Notes under the pieces: generated by a model
What the model saw: only the letters and a program-made list of their open reading frames with translations
Databases searched by the model: none
Told to the model about the DNA's origin: nothing
Part shown: in pieces, positions 18,912 to 33,222 of the stretch
Layout: every line of letters begins with the position of its first letter
Numbering within the stretch: the first letter of the stretch is position 1
Assembly (NCBI RefSeq): GCF_001653335.1
Contig: NZ_CP015079.1
Span: 2,108,001 to 2,172,000 of the forward strand
Length of the DNA: 64,000 nucleotides
Origin: Nocardioides dokdonensis FR1436
GTDB lineage: Bacteria > Actinomycetota > Actinomycetes > Propionibacteriales > Nocardioidaceae
Direction: 5' to 3'
Position numbers and translations under genes: made by a program

Positions 18912-19580
18912 TCACCTGGCGACGTAGAGCAGGTACCGCTCGTCGCGCTCCTGCAGCTGCACGTCGTGGCGGCGTACGTCGACCTCGTCGAAGACCCCGC
19001 GCAGCGCCGCCTCGAGCGCGGCGGACTCGGAGGCCGACCACACGACCAGGGCACCGCCCGGGCGCAGCACCGCGCGGACGGTGGCCAGGAACGGCTGCTC
19101 GTAGAGCGTCGCGTTGGCGTCATGGACCAGGTAGCCGGGGCCGTTGTCCACGTCGAGCAGCACCAGGTCGTACGACGCCGGCCGCGCCTCGGCCATCGCG
19201 ACGGCGAGGTCGGCCACCACCACGTGGACCCGGGCGTCGGCCAGCAGCGACGGCCCGTGCGGGACGGTGCCGTCGCGCATCCAGCCGACGAGGGCCTCCT
19301 CGATCTCGACCACCGCGCACGTCTCGACCCGGGAGTCGGCCAGCACCTGGTGCATCGTGTAGCCGAGGCCGAGCCCCCCGACGACGACGGCCCGCGGGTC
19401 CGCCACGAGGTCGAGCGCGGCGCTGGCCAGCGCGCGCTCGCTGCCGACCTCGACGGTGTCCATCACGAAGACGCCGTTGGCGCGCAGCTCGAGCCCGGCC
19501 GGCGAGCCGTCGACCCGACGCTCGCGCAGCACCAGCTCACCGCGTTCGGTCTCGGCCCGGGCGATCTCCACGTGCTCCAC
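18912..19580 (-). CDS. spermidine synthase-like methyltransferase-fold protein
   Basis: A 222-residue Rossmann-fold protein resembling the spermidine synthase family. It has a GGLGLGYT nucleotide loop near 90, an acidic residue in VVEIEEAL, and [20 protein letters not shown] in place of the usual DxxDP motif. It lacks the classical polyamine site YHE, so it may be a methyltransferase or aminopropyltransferase of unknown substrate. The GTG start at 19580 has CAGGAT 6 nt upstream. It ends 34 nt before fumC on the same strand and may be co-transcribed with it. Confidence 0.78.
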   Translation of the reverse strand: MEHVEIARAETERGELVLRERRVDGSPAGLELRANGVFVMDTVEVGSERALASAALDLVADPRAVVVGGLGLGYTMHQVLADSRVETCAVVEIEEALVGWMRDGTVPHGPSLLADARVHVVVADLAVAMAEARPASYDLVLLDVDNGPGYLVHDANATLYEQPFLATVRAVLRPGGALVVWSASESAALEAALRGVFDEVDVRRHDVQLQERDERYLLYVAR

Positions 19581-19676
19581 ACCAGCATCCTGCCCCGACG
19601 CGGAGGGTGAGGTTCGGCAGCACCGCCGTGGCTACCGTCCGGGGGAGGAACCACCGACGCACGACGAGGGAGATCC

Positions 19677-19913
19677 GTGAGCCAGGGCCAGCAGGACCGC
19701 GAGCAGGAGCGCAAGCAGGACAAGCAGCGCGACGCCGACGAGAAGGGTGCGGCCGACGAGGGCGGTCAGGTCTCCGAGGTGCAGAACATGGAGGGTGCCG
19801 GCGAACCGATCTCCGACGACCAGTCCGTCGCCGGTCAGCCGGACGCCGAGAGCGGTCGCGTCGACGAGGGGCCCACGGGCCCGAACGCCCGCAGCGGCTC
19901 CAACGAGAACTGA
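19677..19913 (+). CDS. small highly charged, probably disordered protein
   Basis: A 78-residue protein made almost entirely of Gln, Glu, Asp, Lys, Arg, Ser and Gly (starts SQGQQDREQERKQDK, ends GPNARSGSNEN), with no hydrophobic core. GGGAG lies about 6 nt before GTG 19677, and codon third positions are G/C-rich, supporting real coding. No family is recognised. Its stop abuts the stop of the convergent fumarase with no gap. Confidence 0.6.
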   Translation: MSQGQQDREQERKQDKQRDADEKGAADEGGQVSEVQNMEGAGEPISDDQSVAGQPDAESGRVDEGPTGPNARSGSNEN

Positions 19914-21599
<1,686 letters not shown>

Positions 21600-21643
21600 G
21601 GGCGCCCAGGGTACGCCGTCCGGACCGGCGCTGTTCTTCGGGC

Positions 21644-22180
21644 ATGGGAGAGATGGAGGAGGGGGTACCCGGACCGTCGAGGTCGCGGGTCTCGCACGCC
21701 GACCGGGAACGGGTCGCGGAGGTGCTGCGCGTCGCAAAGGGGGAGGGGCGCCTGGACCTCGACGAGCTCGGAGAGCGCCTCGACCTGACCTGGGGCGCCA
21801 AGACGTACGCCGACCTGGTGCCGATCACCCACGACCTGCAGACCCCGGACTCGATCGTCCCCGCGCAGCACACCGCGTTCGCGCTGATGGGCAGCGTGGT
21901 GCTCGACCTGCGCCAGGCGGTCCTGGAGAGCCACGAGACACGCATCCAGGCCAACGCGGTCATGGGTGACGTGAAGGTCCTGGTGCCGGCGCACGTGCAC
22001 GTCGTGGTCGACGGCATGCCGGTGATGGGCGACTACGGCCAGGGCAAGGACAAGGTGCCCGCCGACCTCGGCCCCGAGTCGCCCGTCGTACGGGTGCAGG
22101 GCGTGGCGCTGATGGGCTCGGTGCAGGTCCGGCGGCTGCCCCCGCCCGGCACCCCGAAGAAGTACCTCGGCACCTACTGA
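21644..22180 (+). CDS. DUF1707 and LiaF-like domain protein (paralogue 1)
   Basis: A 178-residue soluble protein. The N-terminal DUF1707 motif (about 13-62: [36 protein letters not shown]) is followed by a beta-rich LiaF/DUF2154-like domain ([19 protein letters not shown]) ending [13 protein letters not shown]. It is a close paralogue of the gene at 30435 but lacks about 36 residues in the middle, including the GDCKRRGVWRV strand. DUF1707 is a small actinobacterial domain of uncertain function. It is divergent from the class I fumarase with 44 bp between starts. Confidence 0.85.
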   Translation: MGEMEEGVPGPSRSRVSHADRERVAEVLRVAKGEGRLDLDELGERLDLTWGAKTYADLVPITHDLQTPDSIVPAQHTAFALMGSVVLDLRQAVLESHETRIQANAVMGDVKVLVPAHVHVVVDGMPVMGDYGQGKDKVPADLGPESPVVRVQGVALMGSVQVRRLPPPGTPKKYLGTY

Positions 22181-22184
22181 TACC

Positions 22185-22592
22185 TCAGCCGGGGGTGGGC
22201 TCGTCGAATCGGAGGCGAGCGGCTCGCACGTCGGGGAGGTGCCGTTCGGTCCACTCACGCATCGCGGCAAGGGGCTCGGTCACGGTGTGCCCTAGGTCGG
22301 TGAGGGAGTACTCGACCTGGGGCGGCCGCTTGTGCGCGAGGACGGTGCGATCGACCAGCCCGTCGTGCTCGAGGCCCCGAAGCGTCTGGGTGAGCATCTT
22401 CTGCGTGATGCCAGGGACGGCTCGGCGCAACTCTCCGAAGCGGTGCGCCCTCTCCTCGAGCCTGCCGATGATCAGCGCCGACCACTTCGACGCCACGAGG
22501 TCGAGGATGTCGCGGCACGGGCATTCGGCCGAGTAGAGGTCACCCCGGTGGGAGGCGTCATCACATGCTGTGTGCGGGTGGGTAGTTTCCAT
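22185..22592 (-). CDS. HxlR-family winged-helix regulator
   Basis: A 135-residue regulator of the HxlR/DUF24 family: CPCRDILDLVASKWSALII (N-terminal Cys pair and helix 1), RFGELRRAVPGITQKMLTQTLR (winged helix) and LEHDGLVDRTV. These regulators sense electrophiles, quinones or hypochlorite through the N-terminal cysteine and repress adjacent oxidoreductases. It is divergent from a quinone-type oxidoreductase across 51 bp containing two small palindromes. ATG 22592 is chosen; the frame upstream is antisense shadow. Confidence 0.92.
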   Translation of the reverse strand: METTHPHTACDDASHRGDLYSAECPCRDILDLVASKWSALIIGRLEERAHRFGELRRAVPGITQKMLTQTLRGLEHDGLVDRTVLAHKRPPQVEYSLTDLGHTVTEPLAAMREWTERHLPDVRAARLRFDEPTPG

Positions 22593-22593
22593 G

Positions 22594-22608
22594 AGGTACC
22601 TACTAGTC
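22594..22608. promoter_or_regulatory. candidate HxlR operator
   Basis: Directly before the regulator start lie two perfect palindromes, AGGTACCT (22594-22601) and ACTAGT (22603-22608), in the 51-bp divergent gap. A short dyad in this position is where HxlR-type repressors usually bind. Operator role is inferred. Confidence 0.4.
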
Positions 22609-22643
22609 AGACGAGTGCCTTCTTGCGGAAGGATACTGCAGCG

Positions 22644-23618
22644 ATGATGCTGGATCGCATGATGAGTGACAAGCCCCAGATGACCGCCATCGTCCGCTCC
22701 GACGACGGGAGGCTGTCGGCCCTCCAGGTCGCCCGCCCCGTGCCCGGGCCGACCGAGGTCCTGTTCAGAAGCGCGGCGGCCGGGGTCAACGCGATCGACT
22801 GGAAGATCCGTGCGACCGGCGACATCTTCGGCACGTTCGATCCGGACCTGCCGATGGTCCTGGGCTGGGACGTGGCCGGCGAGGTCGTCGAGGTGGGCCC
22901 GGGCGTCACCCGGTTCGCGGTCGGCGACCGGGTCTTCGGGATGCCGCGGTTCCCGCGTCCCGCCGAGGCCTACGCCGAGTACGTGGTCGCTGGCTCCCGC
23001 GAGGTCGCCCACACCCCCCAGGCACTGTCCGACGTCGAAGCAGCCGCCCTCCCGCTGGCCGTGCTCACGGCATGGCAGTCGGTCGTCGACACCTTGCGCG
23101 TCGGTCAGGGCGACCGGGTGCTGGTGCACGCGGCATCGGGTGGCGTCGGTCACCTGGCCGTCCAGCTGGCCAAGGCCCGCGGCGCCGAGGTGTGGGCCAC
23201 GGCGTCGGCCCGCAACCACGACGCTCTGCGCGACCTCGGTGTCGACCACGTCATCGACCACCGGACGGAGCTCTTCGAGGAGGTGGCGGTCGACATGGAC
23301 GGGGTGCTCGACCTCGTAGGCGGGGCCGAGCACGCGGAGCGGTCGGTGCGGAGCCTGCGCCGGGGTGGCCGCCTGGTGGTCGTGCCGTCCCCCGACGACA
23401 TCCCATCCCGCGACGTGCTCGACGAGGCCGGTGTCAGTGCGACGTGGATCCTCGTCGAACCCGACTACGCCGCCCTGGAGGCCGTGGCGCAGATGATCGG
23501 CTCGGGGACGCTGCGAGTCGTCGTGGGTGACACACGGCCGCTCGAGCGGTTGGCCGAGCTGCACGAGATCGGCGCGACGGGCGGTCCGTTGGGCAAGCTG
23601 GTCGCCACCATCGGTTGA
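22644..23618 (+). CDS. NADPH-dependent zinc-independent oxidoreductase (MDR, quinone oxidoreductase-like)
   Basis: A 324-residue medium-chain dehydrogenase/reductase. The GroES-like domain (VPGPTEVLFRSAAAGVNAIDWK, GWDVAGEVVEVG) lacks the zinc-binding Cys set, and the Rossmann loop is HAASGGVGHLAVQLAK, as in NADPH quinone or enone reductases. ATG 22644 is supported by GATACT (22632-22637) exactly 6 nt before it; ATGs at 22659 and 22662 are alternatives. It faces the HxlR regulator and is followed 74 nt later by an SDR, suggesting an electrophile-response set. Confidence 0.92.
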   Translation: MMLDRMMSDKPQMTAIVRSDDGRLSALQVARPVPGPTEVLFRSAAAGVNAIDWKIRATGDIFGTFDPDLPMVLGWDVAGEVVEVGPGVTRFAVGDRVFGMPRFPRPAEAYAEYVVAGSREVAHTPQALSDVEAAALPLAVLTAWQSVVDTLRVGQGDRVLVHAASGGVGHLAVQLAKARGAEVWATASARNHDALRDLGVDHVIDHRTELFEEVAVDMDGVLDLVGGAEHAERSVRSLRRGGRLVVVPSPDDIPSRDVLDEAGVSATWILVEPDYAALEAVAQMIGSGTLRVVVGDTRPLERLAELHEIGATGGPLGKLVATIG

Positions 23619-23692
23619 GCGCCGACCCAGCGGCTGCCTGCGCACGTGTGCGGCTGACTCCTCCCACGCCCCCTGAACAGAAGGACTCCACG

Positions 23693-24484
23693 ATGTCCAC
23701 GATCATGATCACCGGCGCCACCGACGGCATCGGCCTCGCCACCGCCCAGCGGCTCGCCTCCCTCGATCACCGGCTCGTCCTGCACGGACGCAGCCCAGGC
23801 AGGCTCGCCGACGCCCGCGCAGCCGTCGAGGCGCAGCGGGCCGGGTCAGTCCTCGCGACCGCGCTCGCAGACCTGTCCGACCTGTCCGAGGTCGACGCAC
23901 TCGCCGCTGCCGCCGCCGACCTGAGCATCGACGTGCTCGTCAACAACGCCGGCGTTTACCACACTGAGCACCCGGTCACCGTTGACGGGCTCGACGTCCG
24001 CTTCGTCGTCAACACCATCGCCCCGTACCGACTGACACGTCTGCTGCTTGCGCACCTGCCCGCCAGTGGACGCGTCGTCAACCTGTCGTCCGCCGCTCAG
24101 GCGCCCGTGGACCTGCAGGCGCTCGCCGGTGGGCGCCGGCTCGACCACGGCACGGCCTACGCCCAGAGCAAGCTCGCCCTCACCATGTGGACTCGTCACC
24201 TCGCTGACCAGGTCGGACCCGACGGGCCGGTCGCCGTTGCTGTCAACCCCGGCTCGTTGCTGGCTTCCAAGATGGTCCGGGACGGCTTCGGCATCGCCGG
24301 CAACGACATCAACATCGGTGTCGAGGTCCTCGTCCGAGCCTCGACGAGCGGCGAGTTCGCCGATGCGGGCGGAAAGTACTACGACAACGACGCGGGCCGG
24401 TTCGCCGATCCGCACCCCGACGCGCTGGACCCCGAGAAGCGCGCGGCCCTTGTCGCGGGGATCGACCGCGTCCTCGGACGATGA
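23693..24484 (+). CDS. short-chain dehydrogenase/reductase
   Basis: A 263-residue SDR with the nucleotide loop TGATDGIGLATA at the N-terminus, VNNAGVY, catalytic Ser in LSSAAQ and the YAQSK motif (Tyr and Lys 4 apart). The C-terminal half resembles retinol dehydrogenase/protochlorophyllide reductase-like SDRs. AAGGA lies 8 nt before ATG 23693. It probably shares control with the upstream oxidoreductase and HxlR gene. Substrate unknown. Confidence 0.9.
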   Translation: MSTIMITGATDGIGLATAQRLASLDHRLVLHGRSPGRLADARAAVEAQRAGSVLATALADLSDLSEVDALAAAAADLSIDVLVNNAGVYHTEHPVTVDGLDVRFVVNTIAPYRLTRLLLAHLPASGRVVNLSSAAQAPVDLQALAGGRRLDHGTAYAQSKLALTMWTRHLADQVGPDGPVAVAVNPGSLLASKMVRDGFGIAGNDINIGVEVLVRASTSGEFADAGGKYYDNDAGRFADPHPDALDPEKRAALVAGIDRVLGR

Positions 24485-24579
24485 CCGGGAACGACCCGAC
24501 GACGCGGCCCGGTCGATGGCCCGGCGGGGATGCGGCCGACGTGGTCAGCATGCTCTTCCGTCTGCTGTGGGACGGGGCC

Positions 24580-24610
24580 TTGACGTCACCTCCCACGTCC
24601 GCGCTACGGT
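24580..24610 (+). promoter_or_regulatory. promoter of the thiamine operon
   Basis: TTGACG at 24580-24585 and TACGGT at 24605-24610, with a 19-bp spacer. Transcription would begin about 8-10 nt before the TPP riboswitch, so the whole element would be in the mRNA. Confidence 0.5.
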
Positions 24611-24618
24611 CTGCTCGT

Positions 24619-24709
24619 CCACCACGGGAGCTCGCGGCAGCGGGCTGAGAGGGAGCTGTTCCGCTCCGACCGTTGAACCTGATCCGGGTAAAGCCGGCGA
24701 AGGAAGCGA
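24619..24709 (+). ncRNA. TPP riboswitch (THI element)
   Basis: The conserved thi-box elements appear in order: CACGGGAGC at the 5' helix, GGGCTGAGAGGGAGC, GACCGTTGAACCTGATC, and CCGGGTAAAGCCGGCGAAGG. This matches the THI element core (CTGAGA and ACCTGATCTGG..TAATGCCAGCG-type junction). It ends about 10 nt before the thiE start, with GAGGAG just inside, so TPP binding probably hides the ribosome site. It controls the seven-gene thiamine operon. Confidence 0.96.
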
Positions 24710-24719
24710 GGAGCGAAGC

Positions 24720-25322
24720 GTGCTGCCACGTCTGTTCTGCCTGGTCGGCCCCGCCGACGACCTGTCCGTCCTGCCCGGGCTGGCCCGGCTCGGGATCCGC
24801 GGCTTCCAGGTGCGTGCCAAGCACTGGTCCACGCCGGTCTCGGACCGCCAGGCCCTCGAGCTCGTACGCCGCGTGGTCGCCGCGGTGCGCCCGCACGGCG
24901 CCGTCGTGGTCGTCGACGACCGGGTCGACCTGGCGCTGGCCGGCGCGGCCGACGGGGTCCACCTCGGGGCGCTGGACCTGCCCGTCGCCGAGGCGCGGCG
25001 GATCGCCCCCGGGCTGCTGCTGGGCGCGACCTGTCGGGACCGCGACGAGGTGTGCCGTGCCGCCGCGGACGGCGCGGACTACGCGGGCCTCGGGCCGGTC
25101 TTCGACACCGTGAGCAAACCCGGACTGCCGCCCGCCCTGGGCCTGGCCGCCATCACCGCGGCCGCCGGTCCGCTGCCGCTGCTGGCCATCGGTGGCCTCG
25201 ACGCCCCCCGCGCCCGACAGGCCCGCGAGGCCGGGGCCCACGGGGTCGCCGTGATCGGTGCCCTGTGGCGTCCGCCCGACCCCTTGCAGGCCGCCCGGGA
25301 GCTGCTCGACGCCGTCGCGTGA
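24720..25322 (+). CDS. thiE: thiamine phosphate synthase
   Basis: Joins HMP diphosphate and thiazole phosphate into thiamine phosphate. The 200-residue TIM barrel keeps the ThiE residues: QVRAK (phosphate and pyrimidine binding), VVDDRVDLAL, GVHLGALD, GPVFDTVSK and AIGGL. First gene behind the TPP riboswitch; GTG 24720 has GAGGAG 6 nt upstream and ends in a GTGA overlap with thiO. A second ThiE/TenI-fold protein lies later in the operon. Confidence 0.93.
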   Translation: MLPRLFCLVGPADDLSVLPGLARLGIRGFQVRAKHWSTPVSDRQALELVRRVVAAVRPHGAVVVVDDRVDLALAGAADGVHLGALDLPVAEARRIAPGLLLGATCRDRDEVCRAAADGADYAGLGPVFDTVSKPGLPPALGLAAITAAAGPLPLLAIGGLDAPRARQAREAGAHGVAVIGALWRPPDPLQAARELLDAVA

Positions 25323-26352
25323 GCGGCACCGACGCGGCCCGCGTCGAGATCCTCGGGGCCGGCGTCATCGGGCTCGCGGTGGCCGACGAGCTCCGGCGTC
25401 GCGGTCACGAGGTGCGCGTCGTCGACCCCGCCCCGGCCCGCGGTGCGTCGTGGGCGGCGGCCGGGATGCTCAGCCCCGCCGCCGAGGTCTGGCACGACGA
25501 GCCGGCCCTGCTCGACCTGGGCCGGCGCAGCCAGGCGTCGTGGCCCTCCTGGGGTGACCGGCTCGGGGTCCCGCTGACCCGCGGCGGCACCCTGCTGGTC
25601 GGGCTGGACGCCGACGACCTGCGCGACGTCAAGCGCCAGGCCACGCTGGTGCGGAGCCTGGGCGGCCGGGTCGAGGACCTCGACGGGGCTCGGGTGCGCG
25701 CGCTGGAGCCGACGCTCGCGGGGCGGGTGCTGGGCGGGGTGCTGCTGCCCGACGACCACAGCGTCGACCCGCGTCGGGTCCTCGCCGCCCTGCTCGACCG
25801 GGTCCCGGTGCAGCGTGACCCCGGCCCGGCCGGCTGGGCCGAGGTGACGGTCCTGGCCACCGGCGCGTCGCTGCCGTCGGCGTACGCCGCACGGCTGGGG
25901 CCGGGTCTCGTGCGGGGGGTGCGCGGGGAGGTGCTGCGGGCCCGCAGCGACGACCCGCCGACCCGCCCGGTGCGCGGCTGGGTGCGCGGGCGTCCCGTCT
26001 ACGTGGTGCCCCGCGCCGACGGCGAGGTCGTCATCGGCGCCACCAGCGAGGAGCACGACCAGCCGCCGGTGGTGACGCTCGGTGGCGTGCACCGCCTGCT
26101 CGACGCGGCCCGCGAGCTGGTGCCCGGGCTCGACCGGGCCGAGCTGCTCGAGGCGCTGGCCCGCGACCGGCCCGGCACCGCCAACGGGCTGCCGTTGGTG
26201 GGCCCCACCCACGACCCCCGGGTGGTGCTGGCGACCGGCCACTTCCGCCACGGCGTGCTGCTCGCGCCGCTGACCGCCGAGCTGGTCGCCGACCACCTCG
26301 AGAGCGGCCGGGTCGACCCGGCCACCGACCCCCGCCGACTCCTGGAGGACCG

Positions 26353-26356
<4 letters not shown>
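25319..26356 (+). CDS. thiO: glycine oxidase ThiO
   Basis: FAD enzyme that oxidises glycine to dehydroglycine for thiazole formation (oxygen-dependent alternative to ThiH). The 345-residue protein has the FAD loop GAGVIGLAVADEL, RGASWAAAGMLSP typical of ThiO/DAO proteins, and RPGTANGLPLVGPT near the C-terminus. It overlaps thiE and thiS by 4 nt each. Confidence 0.93.
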
Positions 26357-30425
<4,069 letters not shown>

Positions 30426-30434
30426 GCTGTCGCC

Positions 30435-31079
30435 ATGGACGACCTCTCGGACGCAGCCGGCCACGACCGTGGTCGGCTGCGCGTCTCCCACGCGGACCGT
30501 GAGCGGGTGGCCGAGGTGCTGCGCGAGGCTGCGGGCGACGGTCGGTTGGACCTCGACGAGCTCGACGAGCGCCTGGGACTGACCTGGCAGGCCAAGACGT
30601 ACGCCGACCTGGTCCCGATCACCGTCGACCTGCAGGCCGGGGGCGCGCTGACCTCACCGCCGCCCGGCCCCGGGAGCCGCGCCCCGGTGCCGACCACGGG
30701 GCACGCCTCGTCGACCGCCATCCTCGGCGACTGCAAGCGCCGCGGCGTGTGGCGGGTCCCGGCCCAGCACACGGCCTTCACGCTGATGGGCAGCGTGCTG
30801 CTCGACCTGCGCGAGGCCGTGCTCGAGAGCCGGGAGACCGCCATCACCGCCAACGCGGTGATGGGCGAGGTCAAGATCCTGGTCCCGGCGCACGTCCACG
30901 TCGTGGTCGACGGCACGCCGATCCTGGGCGACTTCGGGCAGGGCAAGGACAAGGTGCCCGCCGAGCTCGGCGCGGACTCACCCACCGTCCGGGTCCGGGG
31001 GATGGCGCTGATGGGATCGGTGCAGGTCCAGCGCCTCCCCGCACCGGGCACCCCCAAGAAGTACCTCGGCACCTACTGA
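30435..31079 (+). CDS. DUF1707 and LiaF-like domain protein (paralogue 2)
   Basis: A 214-residue paralogue of the protein at 21644, with the same DUF1707 head ([36 protein letters not shown]) and the same tail ([13 protein letters not shown]). It contains the middle segment missing there: a Pro-rich linker and AILGDCKRRGVWRVPAQ, the first strand of the LiaF-like domain. TAGGCT at 30423-30428 lies 6 nt before ATG 30435, so it likely has its own leaderless promoter despite following thiC by 9 nt. Its stop is the anchor of a 22-bp repeat array. Confidence 0.87.
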   Translation: MDDLSDAAGHDRGRLRVSHADRERVAEVLREAAGDGRLDLDELDERLGLTWQAKTYADLVPITVDLQAGGALTSPPPGPGSRAPVPTTGHASSTAILGDCKRRGVWRVPAQHTAFTLMGSVLLDLREAVLESRETAITANAVMGEVKILVPAHVHVVVDGTPILGDFGQGKDKVPAELGADSPTVRVRGMALMGSVQVQRLPAPGTPKKYLGTY

Positions 31080-31121
31080 CCCGGCCCAGATGTCGCACCG
31101 ACCCGGCGCAGATGTCGCGCC
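31078..31121 (+). repeat. 22-bp tandem repeat, array A (two units)
   Basis: Two consecutive 22-bp units (31078-31099 and 31100-31121), each beginning GACCCGG and containing CAGATGTCGC. The first starts inside the TGA stop of the DUF1707 gene. The same unit follows the stops at 42254 and 44003. Confidence 0.85.
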
Positions 31122-31126
31122 GGGTC
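31100..31126. terminator. hairpin formed by the second repeat unit
   Basis: GACCCGGCGC (31100-31109) pairs perfectly with GCGCCGGGTC (31117-31126) across a 7-nt AGATGTC loop. It sits between the converging DUF1707 and sugar-ATPase genes, so it may terminate both. Confidence 0.6.
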
Positions 31127-31152
31127 GGCCCGAAGTGTCCGGCCGGCTCCGG

Positions 31153-32355
31153 TCAGGCGGGGGTGGCCACCGCGTCCGCGGGGATCTCGCCGGCGTGCTC
31201 GCGGTCGACGGTGAGGTTCTCCCCGGTGGCGGGGTCGAACAGGTGCATCTTCGTGGCGTCGACCCAGATCTCGGCCGTCTCGCCCTCCTTGATGCGGCTC
31301 GCCCCGTCGAGGGAGACCACGAGCTGGGTGCGCAGGCCCTCGCCGTCGAGGTCGGCCTCGAGCTCGCGCATCTTCGCCTCCACCTCGGGGGGCGCCTCGA
31401 AGGGGATGTAGGCGTAGGTCTCGTTGCCGAGCCACTCCACGTAGTCGACGTCGGCGCTGAAGGTGGAGTCCGAGCCGACCTTGTCGGCGATGGTGGCGTC
31501 CTCGAAGTACTCCGGTCGGATGCCGGCCATCAGCACGCCCTTGCCCTGGCAGCGCTCGGCCTTGGCCTCGGGGATCTGCACGGTCCCGAAGGGCAGCTTC
31601 ACCGAGGTGCCCTCCACCTCGGCGGGCAGGAAGTTCATCGGCGGGGAGCCGATGAAGCCGGCGACGAAGAGGTTGCCGGGGTTCTCGTAGAGCTCGCGGG
31701 GGGTGGCCAGCTGCTGGAGCAGACCGCGCTTGAGCACCGCGACCCGGTCGCCGAGCGTCATCGCCTCGGTCTGGTCGTGGGTGACGTAGACGGTGGTGAT
31801 GCCCAGCCGCTTCTGCAGGCGCGCGATCTCGGTGCGCATCTGCCCGCGCAGCTTGGCGTCGAGGTTCGACAGCGGCTCGTCGAAGAGGAACGCGTCGGCC
31901 TGGCGGACGATTGCGCGACCCATCGCCACCCGCTGGCGCTGACCGCCCGACAGGTTGCCGGGCTTGCGCTCGAGGTGCTCGTCGAGCTCGAGGGTCTTCG
32001 ACGCCTCGCGCACCTTCTCGTCGATCTCCTTCTCCGGAGCACCGGCCAGGCGCAGCGGGAACGCGATGTTCTCGTAGACCGACAGGTGCGGGTAGAGCGC
32101 GTAGTTCTGGAAGACCATCGCCAGGTTGCGGTCGCGCGGCGCCAGGTCGTTGACCTTGCGGTCCCCGATCATCATGTCGCCGGAGGTGATGTCCTCGAGG
32201 CCCACGATCATCCGCAGCAGCGTCGACTTCCCGCAGCCCGAGGGGCCGACGAGGATCACGAACTCGCCGTCGGCGATGTCGATCGAGACGTCGTTGACGG
32301 CCGGGAAGCCGTCGCCGTACTTCTTGACGATGTTCTTGAGGGTGATGGCGGCCAT
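31153..32355 (-). CDS. sugar ABC transporter ATPase (UgpC/SugC/MsiK family)
   Basis: A 400-residue ATPase energising carbohydrate import. Walker A GPSGCGKST, Q-loop FQNYALYPHLS, signature LSGGQRQRVAMGRAIVR and Walker B FLFDEPLSNLD lie in the N-terminal 235 residues; a C-terminal TOBE/OB domain (about 240-385) is typical of MalK-like proteins. It is last of a four-gene minus-strand operon in the same order as lpqY-sugA-sugB-sugC. ATPases of this type may also serve other sugar importers. Confidence 0.95.
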   Translation of the reverse strand: MAAITLKNIVKKYGDGFPAVNDVSIDIADGEFVILVGPSGCGKSTLLRMIVGLEDITSGDMMIGDRKVNDLAPRDRNLAMVFQNYALYPHLSVYENIAFPLRLAGAPEKEIDEKVREASKTLELDEHLERKPGNLSGGQRQRVAMGRAIVRQADAFLFDEPLSNLDAKLRGQMRTEIARLQKRLGITTVYVTHDQTEAMTLGDRVAVLKRGLLQQLATPRELYENPGNLFVAGFIGSPPMNFLPAEVEGTSVKLPFGTVQIPEAKAERCQGKGVLMAGIRPEYFEDATIADKVGSDSTFSADVDYVEWLGNETYAYIPFEAPPEVEAKMRELEADLDGEGLRTQLVVSLDGASRIKEGETAEIWVDATKMHLFDPATGENLTVDREHAGEIPADAVATPA

Positions 32356-32379
32356 CGGACCTGCCTTTCTGTGTCTGAC

Positions 32380-33222
32380 TCAGCCCTTGACGGCGCCGGA
32401 GGTCAGACCGGCGACGATCTTGCGTTGGAAGACGAGCACGATGAGCACGATCGGGATCGTGGCCACCACGGCCGCGGCGGCCAGGAGGCCGGCGGGACGC
32501 TGGAAGGGGTCGGGGCCCACGAAGAACGACAGCGCCGCGGGGATCGGGCGCGCGTTCTCGGTGGAGGTCAGGGTGATCCCGAAGACGAAGTCGTTCCAGG
32601 CGAAGAAGAACGTCAGGATCGCGGCGGTGAACACACCCGGCGCGGCCAGCGGCACGATCACCTTGCGGAACGCCTGCCAGGAGGTGGCACCGTCGACCTG
32701 GGCGGCCTGCTCCATCTCCCACGGGATCTCGCGGAAGAACGCCGACAGGGTCCAGATCGCCAGCGGCAGCGTGAACGACATGTAGGGCAGGATCAGCCCC
32801 GGCCAGGTGTCGTAGAGGCCGATCGTGCGCCACAGGTCGAAGAGCGGGCTGACCAGCGAGACGACCGGGAACATCGCGATCGCCAGCGAGATGGTCAGCA
32901 CCAGCTTCTTGCCCTTGAACTCCAACCGGGCGATCGCGTACGCCGCCAGGGTGGCGATGATGACCGACAGCAGGGTCGCGATCAGGCTGATGCCGATCGA
33001 GTTGATGATGGCGCGACGGAACTGGTCGTCCTGCAGGACGCTGGAGTAGTTGTCCCAGCCGGTGAACGAGTCCAGCGGCAGGAACCCGGGGTCGGTGCCA
33101 CCGGAGACGGCCGCCTGGCTCTTGAACGACAGCGAGATGATCCACACGACGGGCAGCAGGCACCAGACGAGCACGAGCAGCACGCCGATCATGAGTCCGA
33201 TCTTGTTACGCATCGTCGTCAC
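32380..33222 (-). CDS. sugar ABC transporter permease (SugB-like)
   Basis: A 280-residue inner-membrane permease with six predicted helices and the EAA loop QAAQVDGATSWQAFRKVIVPL, which contacts the ATPase. GTG 33222 (VTTMRNKIG) gives a GTGA overlap with the preceding permease; ATG 33213 is the alternative. It ends 24 nt before the ATPase start. A much longer open frame covering it is an artefact of the upstream frameshift. Confidence 0.93.
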   Translation of the reverse strand: MTTMRNKIGLMIGVLLVLVWCLLPVVWIISLSFKSQAAVSGGTDPGFLPLDSFTGWDNYSSVLQDDQFRRAIINSIGISLIATLLSVIIATLAAYAIARLEFKGKKLVLTISLAIAMFPVVSLVSPLFDLWRTIGLYDTWPGLILPYMSFTLPLAIWTLSAFFREIPWEMEQAAQVDGATSWQAFRKVIVPLAAPGVFTAAILTFFFAWNDFVFGITLTSTENARPIPAALSFFVGPDPFQRPAGLLAAAAVVATIPIVLIVLVFQRKIVAGLTSGAVKG

